Source of the DNA: Pseudobythopirellula maris
Lineage (GTDB): Bacteria > Planctomycetota > Planctomycetia > Pirellulales > Lacipirellulaceae
Length of the DNA stretch: 64,000 nt
Assembly: GCF_007859945.1 (NCBI RefSeq)
Contig: NZ_SJPQ01000004.1
Location: forward strand, 124,001-188,000
Reading direction: 5' to 3'
The stretch's first letter is position 1. Each line of letters opens with the position of its first letter. Below are positions 1-5,823 of this stretch, piece after piece. The translations under genes were made by a program, and so were the position numbers. The notes beneath the pieces were generated by a model. That model saw only the letters and a program-made list of their open reading frames with translations. It did not search any database and had not been told where the DNA came from.

Positions 1-1
1 G

Positions 2-688
2 GCCGAGGAGGCCATCGAATTCGAGAAAGACGGCGCCTTCCTGCAAGGGAAGACTTATCTCGTCCGCGCGCGGCGCCAGCCGTTGCCCGAAGACAGCCCG
101 CTGCGTCGGTCGATCCTTGAATCGACCCAAGACCGAGGGATGAATCTCAGCCATCTTGGCCCGGCGTCACGGCCCGAAGCCCGCCGCATCGTTGAGCGCC
201 TGAAGGACGAAGGCTTGTTAGAGGCGCCTGCGTCTTACGCGTCGGTGAGGACCGTCTGCGGGTTGCTGCTCGGTTCCGCCTGGTTGTTGGGGGTCGCCAA
301 ATTGGTCGGCGGAATCAGCCGCGACAAGCCAGTCGGCTGGCTCGTTGTTTCGGTCGTGGTGATGACGATCGTTTATGCACTGATCGCGTCGATGCCCCGC
401 CAGACACGCACCGGCAAACGCCTGCTGAAGCAGTTGCAACGCAAGCGTGAAGTCTTGAAGCTGCGAGCCGAGCAAAAAACCTCCGGGTTGGGCGCCGAAG
501 AACTCGCCCTAGCGGTTGGCCTGTTCGGGCTGTCGGCATGCCACGCGCCCGAGCTCAAGCAGTTTCAGCGATCGTTGTCGACCACGGCCGCCATCAATGG
601 CGGCTGCAGCGCTAGCGGGTGCGGGGGGGACGGATCCGACGGCGGCGGTGGTTGCGGGGGCGGCTGTGGCGGATGCGGGGGCGATTAA
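2..688 (+). CDS. TIGR04222-type membrane protein, 5'-partial
   Basis: The reading frame is open from the first bases of the window, so the true start lies upstream; a TTG at 83 is only an internal codon. About 228 residues are visible. Two hydrophobic segments (around 243-315 and 327-405) are followed by a basic stretch and a C-terminal tail made almost only of Gly, Cys and Ser. A short conserved soluble region, two membrane helices and a Gly/Cys-rich tail are the hallmark layout of the uncharacterised TIGR04222 family. The tail may sit outside the membrane and be disulfide- or metal-linked, but this is inference. No function can be assigned. It ends 21 bases before the -35 box of the leuA promoter, so it is probably a separate unit. 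Confidence 0.6.
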   Translation, partial: AEEAIEFEKDGAFLQGKTYLVRARRQPLPEDSPLRRSILESTQDRGMNLSHLGPASRPEARRIVERLKDEGLLEAPASYASVRTVCGLLLGSAWLLGVAKLVGGISRDKPVGWLVVSVVVMTIVYALIASMPRQTRTGKRLLKQLQRKREVLKLRAEQKTSGLGAEELALAVGLFGLSACHAPELKQFQRSLSTTAAINGGCSASGCGGDGSDGGGGCGGGCGGCGGD

Positions 689-708
689 CGCGTTTCTCGC
701 CGCGAACC

Positions 709-738
709 TTGACCCACCCCGATCCGTCAGCTACTTAT
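709..738 (+). promoter_or_regulatory. sigma-70-type promoter of the leuA leader
   Basis: TTGACC at 709-714 and TACTTA at 732-737 are separated by exactly 17 bases. The predicted RNA would begin near 744-746, about 50 bases before the leader peptide start. The position just after the preceding gene and before the attenuator fits a dedicated leuA promoter. Confidence 0.55.
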
Positions 739-792
739 GAACGGACCAGAAGGGCTCGACCGACCGGCCCCTTCCTACCGAAATAGAGAAAT

Positions 793-849
793 ATGAACGC
801 CACGCTCCTACCGAACCTGCTCCTTCTACTCTCTTGCAAGAGGGCCTAG
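793..849 (+). CDS. leuL: leuA leucine-rich leader peptide
   Basis: This 18-residue reading frame (MNATLLPNLLLLLSCKRA) has seven leucine codons, five of them consecutive (CTG CTC CTT CTA CTC at 817-831). It starts with ATG about 48 bases after the predicted transcription start, with an AGAG tract shortly upstream, and ends in TAG at 847-849. A strong terminator follows at 884 and then leuA at 1002. In ribosome-mediated attenuation, stalling at Leu codons when charged tRNA-Leu is scarce favours an antiterminator and lets RNA polymerase into leuA. All parts needed for that are present. The symbol is by analogy with the enterobacterial leader; the peptide is not a sequence homologue. Confidence 0.7.
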   Translation: MNATLLPNLLLLLSCKRA

Positions 850-883
850 GTTCGTACGCAGCGATTCAAGCAGCCACCAAGAA

Positions 884-916
884 CCCCGGAGCCCTCGCAG
901 GCTCCGGGGTTTTTTC
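884..916 (+). terminator. leuA attenuator terminator
   Basis: A perfect 10-bp stem (CCCCGGAGCC at 884-893 with GGCTCCGGGG at 900-909) with a 6-base loop is followed directly by TTTTTT. It lies between the leader peptide stop and leuA, so it would end transcription before leuA. The segment 842-853 (GGGC and GGTTC) can pair with 881-894 (GAACC and GCCC) and so would compete with the terminator. Confidence 0.85.
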
Positions 917-1001
917 GTTTTCGCCCCGGGCCGCCCAGGCTTTCGGGGCGTTGGCGCCTCGGCCCGGGCGCCACTAAACCTTAGAATGCAGACCCCTGAC
1001 C

Positions 1002-2567
1002 ATGAATGCCGAGGCCATGTCCGAACCACGCCAGATCACGATCTTCGACACCACGCTCCGCGACGGCGAGCAATCGCCCGGCTGCAGCATGAACCTGAGC
1101 GAGAAGCTCGAGATGGCTCAGGCGCTCGTCGAGCTGCGCGTTGACGTCATGGAGGCGGGCTTCCCGATCGCCTCGCCGGGCGACTTCGAGGCCGTCAAGG
1201 CGATCGCCGGCGCCGTGAAAGGCGTGCAGGTCTGCGGCCTGGCCCGTTGCAACGACAAAGACATCGACCGCGCGTGGGAGGCTCTCAAGGAAGCCGAGCG
1301 GCCGCGGATCCACGTGTTTCTCGCCACGAGCGCGATCCACCGCGAGTTCAAGCTCAAGATGGGCAAGGAGGAGATCGTCCGGCGGGCGATCGAGGGCGTC
1401 AAACGGGCCAGGAACCTGTGCGACAACATCGAGTTCTCGCCCGAGGACGCGGCCCGCACCGAGATCGACTTCTTGTGCGAGGTGGTCGAGGCGGCGATCG
1501 ACGCCGGCGCCACGACCGTGAACATCCCCGACACGGTCGGCTACGCCACGCCCGTGCACATGGGCGGCGTGATCAAGTCGCTCGTCGACCGCGTGCCCTG
1601 CATCGACAAGGCGGTGATCAGCTGCCACTGCCACAACGACCTGGGCCTCGCCGTGGCCAACAGCTTGGCGTGTGTGGAGAACGGCGCCGGGCAGATCGAG
1701 TGCACGGTGAACGGCATCGGCGAGCGGGCCGGCAACTGCTCGCTCGAGGAGGTCGTGATGGCGCTGCGCACGCGGGGCGACTACTACGGCGCCGACACCG
1801 GGGTGCACACCCAGCGGCTTATGCCCACCAGCCGGTTGCTCTCGGGCATCACCGGCATGACGGTGCAACGCAACAAGGCGATTGTCGGTCGCAACGCGTT
1901 CGCCCACGAGGCGGGCATCCACCAAGACGGGATGCTCAAGAACCCCACGACCTACGAGATCATGCGGCCCGAGGACGTCGGGTTCACCAAGACCGACCTC
2001 GTGCTGGGCAAGCACAGCGGCCGGGCCGCCTTGGCCGACCGCGCCACGGCGCTCGGCCACCCGCTCGCCGGCGACGAGCTCGACGCGGTGTTCGCCGAGT
2101 TCAAGAAGCTCGCCGACAAGAAGAAGGAGATCTACGACGCCGATATCTTGGCCTTGATTGAAAAGAAGTACGCCGAGAAGGGCCAGGAGTGGTCGCTCGA
2201 CGCGTACGAGGTGAAGATCACGACCGACGGCGTGCCGAGCGCCACCGTCACGCTGCGTCGCGGCGACGACGTGGTGACCGACACGTTCTTCGGCGGCGAC
2301 GGGCCGTTCGACGCGCTGTTCTGTGTCATCGAGAAGATCACCGGCGCCAAGGTGCGGGTCCGCGAGTTCCGCATCCACAGCGTCACCCAAGGCAAAGACG
2401 CCCAGGCCGAATCGACCATCGAGGCGGTCGAGGGCAACAAGCGCTACCGCGGCCGCGGCGTGTCGACCGACTCGGTCGAGGCGGGCGCCCGGGCGTTTGT
2501 GAGCCTCATCAACCGCGTGCTGCGCGGGGCGGGGCAAGAGATCGACGGGCCGATCGAATCGGTCTAA
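1002..2567 (+). CDS. leuA: 2-isopropylmalate synthase
   Basis: LeuA condenses acetyl-CoA with 2-oxoisovalerate to 2-isopropylmalate, the first committed step of leucine synthesis, in the cytoplasm. The 521-residue length is the usual bacterial LeuA size. The catalytic (beta/alpha)8 barrel opens with [12 protein letters not shown] near residue 17, has the metal-binding HCHNDLG near 207, and the linker with GKHSG near 335. The last ~130 residues form the LeuA regulatory domain that binds leucine for feedback inhibition ([11 protein letters not shown] region). ATG at 1002 is taken as start; ATG at 1017 is equally possible since the motif begins just after. Transcription seems controlled by the leader peptide and terminator upstream, so both enzyme and mRNA would respond to leucine. 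No other leu gene is nearby. Confidence 0.95.
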   Translation: MNAEAMSEPRQITIFDTTLRDGEQSPGCSMNLSEKLEMAQALVELRVDVMEAGFPIASPGDFEAVKAIAGAVKGVQVCGLARCNDKDIDRAWEALKEAERPRIHVFLATSAIHREFKLKMGKEEIVRRAIEGVKRARNLCDNIEFSPEDAARTEIDFLCEVVEAAIDAGATTVNIPDTVGYATPVHMGGVIKSLVDRVPCIDKAVISCHCHNDLGLAVANSLACVENGAGQIECTVNGIGERAGNCSLEEVVMALRTRGDYYGADTGVHTQRLMPTSRLLSGITGMTVQRNKAIVGRNAFAHEAGIHQDGMLKNPTTYEIMRPEDVGFTKTDLVLGKHSGRAALADRATALGHPLAGDELDAVFAEFKKLADKKKEIYDADILALIEKKYAEKGQEWSLDAYEVKITTDGVPSATVTLRRGDDVVTDTFFGGDGPFDALFCVIEKITGAKVRVREFRIHSVTQGKDAQAESTIEAVEGNKRYRGRGVSTDSVEAGARAFVSLINRVLRGAGQEIDGPIESV

Positions 2568-2573
2568 GGAATA

Positions 2574-2693
2574 CTCCCCTCCCCCATGGGGGGAGGGGCT
2601 GGGGGAGGGGGTTAGCGTACCAGCACAGGTGAGTATTCCTGTCCTGAACGCGTGCCCCCTCCCCTAACCCCTCCCCCCATGGGGGAGGGGGAT
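2574..2693. repeat. Intergenic inverted repeat of CCCCTCCCCCATGGGG type
   Basis: Two C-rich/G-rich palindromes (around 2577-2598 and 2663-2690) flank a short spacer; each is self-complementary around CCATGG and the two halves are also inverted to each other, including the phrase GGGGTTAG versus CTAACCCC. It fills nearly the whole gap between leuA and the next gene and can fold into a long hairpin. It may act as transcription end for leuA, though there is no T tract. Confidence 0.6.
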
Positions 2694-2745
2694 CAAGAAG
2701 CGACGCTTCACCAAGTTCAGACTCTCTCCTACGACGGAACGCCCC

Positions 2746-3840
2746 TTGGACCCGCTGATTTACCTCTGGATCGCCCTCGGCATGCTCGGCCTCATCGGCG
2801 GGGGAGAGCTGCTCGTGCGCGGGGCTTCGAACCTCGCGCTGGCGGCCAAGATGCCGCCGCTCGTGATTGGGCTCACGGTGGTGGCGCTCGGCACCAGCGC
2901 GCCGGAGCTGGCAGCCTCGATCAAGGCCTGCCTGGCGGGCGCCAGCGACTTGGCCGTGGGCAACGTCGTGGGGAGCAACCTGGCGAACCTGCTGCTGGTG
3001 CTCGGCGCCTCGGCGATCGCCGCCCCGTTGGCGGTGAACATCAAGCTCTTCCGGCTCGACATCCCGGTGATGATCGGCGTGGCGACGGCGCTCTACCTGA
3101 TGGGCCGCGACGGCGTGCTCAGCGCCGGCGAGGGGATGCTGATGACCTTTGGGCTGGCCGGCTACCTCGGCTGGACCGTCTACGAGGGCCGCCGCGAGTC
3201 GAAGCGGCTCAGCAAGGAGTTCGAAGGGCTCACGCCGCTCCCCGAGGGCTCGCCGACCAGCGTGAAGTTCCTCGTGACGAGCGTCGTGATGTTCCTCGTC
3301 GGGCTCGTCACGCTCATCGTCGGCGCCGACTGGCTCGTCTTCGGCTGCCGCGAGCTGGCCCTGGCGTTCGGCGTGAGCGACCTGGTGGTGGGGCTCACCG
3401 TGGTGGCGATCGGCACGTCGATGCCGGAGCTGGTGATCTCGGTCCTGGCGTGCCTGCGTGGCAAGCGCGACCTGGCGGTGGGCAACGTCGTGGGGAGCAA
3501 CATCCTCAACGTCCTGGCGGTGCTGGGGATCTCGTCCACCGTGGCGCCGGCGGGGATCGTGGTCGACGCCCCGTCGCTGGCGTTCCACGTGCCGCTGATG
3601 ATCGCCGTGTCGGCCGCCTGCATGCCGATCTTCCTCAGCGGGCTGTCGATCACCCGCGGCGAAGGGGTGGCGATGCTGCTGTTCTACTTCGCCTACATCG
3701 GCTTTCTGGTCTACCAGAGCGTGGTGACGAAAACGCAGCCGGGTGTCACCGAGCTGCTGTGGTTCCTGGCGCCGCTGGCGCTGGGGCTGCTGGCCGTGCT
3801 CGCCGTGTCGCGCCGCGAGAAGGCGATGAGGCTCGGCTAG
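2746..3840 (+). CDS. Calcium/sodium antiporter, CaCA family (YrbG-like)
   Basis: A cation:proton or Na+/Ca2+ exchanger of the inner membrane, 364 residues. It shows the two inverted alpha-repeats of the CaCA superfamily: GTSAPELAAS with GNVVGSNLANL in the first half and GTSMPELVIS with GNVVGSNILNVL in the second. The acidic Glu in each G-T-S-x-P-E motif binds the cation. About ten hydrophobic segments are readable, with a short charged loop in the middle (around 3185-3260). The start is a TTG giving MDPLIYLWIALGML, directly at the first membrane helix; no ATG lies upstream in frame close by. It stands alone and converges with the gene at 3888. Confidence 0.9.
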   Translation: MDPLIYLWIALGMLGLIGGGELLVRGASNLALAAKMPPLVIGLTVVALGTSAPELAASIKACLAGASDLAVGNVVGSNLANLLLVLGASAIAAPLAVNIKLFRLDIPVMIGVATALYLMGRDGVLSAGEGMLMTFGLAGYLGWTVYEGRRESKRLSKEFEGLTPLPEGSPTSVKFLVTSVVMFLVGLVTLIVGADWLVFGCRELALAFGVSDLVVGLTVVAIGTSMPELVISVLACLRGKRDLAVGNVVGSNILNVLAVLGISSTVAPAGIVVDAPSLAFHVPLMIAVSAACMPIFLSGLSITRGEGVAMLLFYFAYIGFLVYQSVVTKTQPGVTELLWFLAPLALGLLAVLAVSRREKAMRLG

Positions 3841-3847
3841 CGGCGGC

Positions 3848-3873
3848 GCCCCCGACCGAGGTTGGTCGGGGGC
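3848..3873. terminator. Hairpin between convergent genes
   Basis: GCCCCCGACC (3848-3857) pairs perfectly with GGTCGGGGGC (3864-3873) around a six-base loop. It lies between the stops of two convergent genes and has no clear T tract on either side, so it may be a bidirectional, possibly Rho-assisted, end. Confidence 0.45.
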
Positions 3874-3887
3874 GGAACGATCGCCGC

Positions 3888-4547
3888 TCACTCGGCGGCG
3901 TGCTCGTCCTTGTGTTCCTCATCGTGCTCGGGCTCATCCGCGTGGTCGTGGGCCGCCTCGTCGTGATCGGCTTCTTCTGCGTGGTCGTGGGCCGCCTCGT
4001 CGTGATCGGCTTCTTCTGCGTGGTCGTGGGCCGCCTCGTCGTGATCGGCTTCTTCTGCGTGGTCGTGGGCCGCCTCTTCCTCGTGCTGATGCGCGCCCGA
4101 CGCGTTCTCTGCGGGCGCCGCGACGGCGAGCGCCTCGGCCGGCAGCATCTCCTTGAGCTTCTCGAGCGACGCGCGGATCTTGGCGTCGACCGCCTCGTGG
4201 TCGAGTTCGGCCGCGGCTTCTTCGGTCCCGGCGTGCAGCACGCCGTCGTACTCGCCGAAGGCGTCGTAGAGCTCGTCTTGGATCGTGACAATCTGCTTCT
4301 GAGCGTCGGCGCTCAGCTTGGCTTGCGACGCCACGAGCGGCAGCGACTTGATCACCTCGCCCACGTCGTGCAGCGTGTCGTGCGCCCGCTCGGGATCGCC
4401 GGCCGCGAACGCCTCGTGGGCCTCGTCGGCGGCCATGGTCACAAGCTGGAACGCACGGCCGAGCGGCTTGGTGTTTGGCGCCGGCGTGCAACCGGCGGCT
4501 GCGAGCAGCAGGACGAGCATAAAGATCGAGAGGGTACGTTGCATCAC
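3888..4547 (-). CDS. His/Asp/Glu-rich repeat lipoprotein
   Basis: This 219-residue protein starts with a lipoprotein signal (MMQRTLSIFMLVLLLAAAGC), with Cys20 as the likely lipidated residue. Residues ~25-145 are a helical, charged domain of unknown family that speaks of small soluble periplasmic cytochrome- or metal-chaperone-like helices, but I do not recognise it. The C-terminal quarter is a string of AHDHAEEADHDEA units ending with DEPEHDEEHKDEHAAE, rich in His and acidic residues. Such stretches usually bind Zn2+, Ni2+ or Cu2+, so a role in periplasmic metal buffering or delivery is plausible. No metal transporter is adjacent except the cation exchanger that converges on it. Function is inference only. 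Confidence 0.6.
   Translation of the reverse strand: MMQRTLSIFMLVLLLAAAGCTPAPNTKPLGRAFQLVTMAADEAHEAFAAGDPERAHDTLHDVGEVIKSLPLVASQAKLSADAQKQIVTIQDELYDAFGEYDGVLHAGTEEAAAELDHEAVDAKIRASLEKLKEMLPAEALAVAAPAENASGAHQHEEEAAHDHAEEADHDEAAHDHAEEADHDEAAHDHAEEADHDEAAHDHADEPEHDEEHKDEHAAE
3942..4078. repeat. 39-bp tandem repeat inside the His-rich lipoprotein gene
   Basis: Three complete 39-bp units begin at 3942, 3981 and 4020, and a partial fourth at 4059. The full copies are identical at the DNA level, so the array is young or kept homogeneous by recombination. Each unit encodes 13 residues and keeps frame, so copy number changes would lengthen or shorten the metal-binding tail without breaking the gene. 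Confidence 0.9.
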
Positions 4548-4589
4548 AACAATCCGCCTTGGTGAGTGGTGGGGGGTCTGCCTCTAAAA

Positions 4590-4700
4590 TAACAAAGGCG
4601 AGCCGAGAGCGTCAGCGACCGGAGCGGCCAAAACCGCACAGCGGCGCGCCAGCCCTGCGGTCGCGAAGTTTACCCACCTCTGGAGGGCTCACGGCTCGCC
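4590..4700. repeat. GGCGAGCCGAGAGC inverted repeat
   Basis: GGCGAGCCGAGAGCGTCAGC near 4590-4610 has an inverted partner ending the element (GGCTCACGGCTCGCC, about 4686-4700). The right arm overlaps the 3' end of the gene on the minus strand. This is the kind of mobile palindromic element often seen between planctomycete genes. Confidence 0.5.
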
Positions 4701-5711
4701 TAACAACTTGGTGCGCTGCGCGACTCCCACGCCGTGGCCGACGAAGCGTTCGGTGCAGGCCTTCAGCGGGTCGATCTCATCCGCCCGGTAGATCCCCGCC
4801 GCGACCATCGCCTCGTAGAACGCCTTGACGCGTTCGGGCCGCAGCACGCCGACGCCGCGCGTGAGGGCGTCGCCCGAGTCGACGAGTCCCCACGCCTTGG
4901 TCTTGCGCAGCGAGTAGGCGATCTGGCCGTCGGTCATGTCGGGGTTGTCCCGCTGGATCAGCCGGCTGGCCGCGGCGTTGTCGCCGTAAAGGTAGCGGAC
5001 CCAGCCCAAGATCGTCGCGTCGACGAACCGCTGGACCAGTTCCGGCCGCCGGTCGATCAACTCCTGGCGGGTTTCGATCGTCGTGGAGTAACTCTCCCAG
5101 CCATGATCGGCCAGCAGGAAGACCCGCGGCTCTTGCCCCAATTCCTCCTCGACCCGCTTGGGCTCGGCCGTGGCGTAGCCTTGCTGGATCCAATCCTTGT
5201 GGGCGAGGAACGGCGCCAAGCTGTGGTTGTAAGGCCGCAGCATCTCGCGGCGGAAGCCGTGGGCCGACTCCATCCAGAGGAAGAAGCTGTGCCGGCCGGG
5301 AGGGGCCATCAACAGCGGCGCCCGCGTGAGCTCCTCCCACTTGTCGTAGCCTCCCTCGGCGGAAGGCGGGTGGGCGATGAGGCACTGCGGGTCGCGTTGC
5401 AGCATGGCCGCCACGACGCGTGTGGGGATGCCCTGTTTCACGGCGTCGAACGCTTGCAGCAGGTTCGTGCCGACGAGGAAATCAACGCGGCCCACGGCCA
5501 GCAGCGGCCGGTTGTTGACCAGCGGCCCGCCGGGGCGGATCGTCACGTCCAACCCGGCCGCGGCGTACGTGCCGTCGGCGACCGACTGGTAGAAGCCTCC
5601 CAGCTCGGGCTGCGCCTTCCAGTTGAGCGCGACCGTAACCCGGTCGGCGGCCAGCGCCGGGGAGGCGAAGATCAGCAGGAGCACGCACGCGGTAGAAAGT
5701 GATCGTGGCAT
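4689..5711 (-). CDS. ABC transporter substrate-binding protein, NMT1/THI5-like
   Basis: A periplasmic solute-binding protein of about 340 residues. The start at 5711 gives a clean signal peptide (MPRSLSTACVLLLIFASP, then ALAAD); a longer frame to 5789 has no sense before it. The mature part begins with VTVALNWKAQPELGGFYQS, the typical opening of NMT1/THI5 or SsuA-type proteins that bind thiamine-precursor pyrimidines, sulfonates or nitrate. The phrase GTNLLQAFDAVKQGIPTRVV matches the ligand-cleft region of that family. No permease or ATPase gene is adjacent, so it would depend on components coded elsewhere, and the ligand cannot be told from sequence. Confidence 0.75.
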   Translation of the reverse strand: MPRSLSTACVLLLIFASPALAADRVTVALNWKAQPELGGFYQSVADGTYAAAGLDVTIRPGGPLVNNRPLLAVGRVDFLVGTNLLQAFDAVKQGIPTRVVAAMLQRDPQCLIAHPPSAEGGYDKWEELTRAPLLMAPPGRHSFFLWMESAHGFRREMLRPYNHSLAPFLAHKDWIQQGYATAEPKRVEEELGQEPRVFLLADHGWESYSTTIETRQELIDRRPELVQRFVDATILGWVRYLYGDNAAASRLIQRDNPDMTDGQIAYSLRKTKAWGLVDSGDALTRGVGVLRPERVKAFYEAMVAAGIYRADEIDPLKACTERFVGHGVGVAQRTKLLGEP

Positions 5712-5823
5712 GCCGTCAATGTAACCACCGCCGCTTTGCCGTGGGAGGCATTCAGGCAGATCGCTTTGATTGTGGGAGACGCTTCCCACAGTTCAGCTAT
5801 TTAGCGGCTGGACGAGCGCGAGA

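Noticed and set aside
981-2537. 518-residue frame antisense to leuA
   Set aside because: It is a shadow of a GC-rich gene; composition is Arg/Ala/Val/His-rich with no domain, and leuA is certain on the other strand.
3942-4078. Tandem repeats as a CRISPR array
   Set aside because: Units touch each other without spacers and lie in frame in a protein gene; no cas genes are present.
2509-4565. Long frames on both strands across the exchanger and the lipoprotein gene
   Set aside because: They read the real genes out of frame and include palindromic repeat sequence; no start signal or fold.
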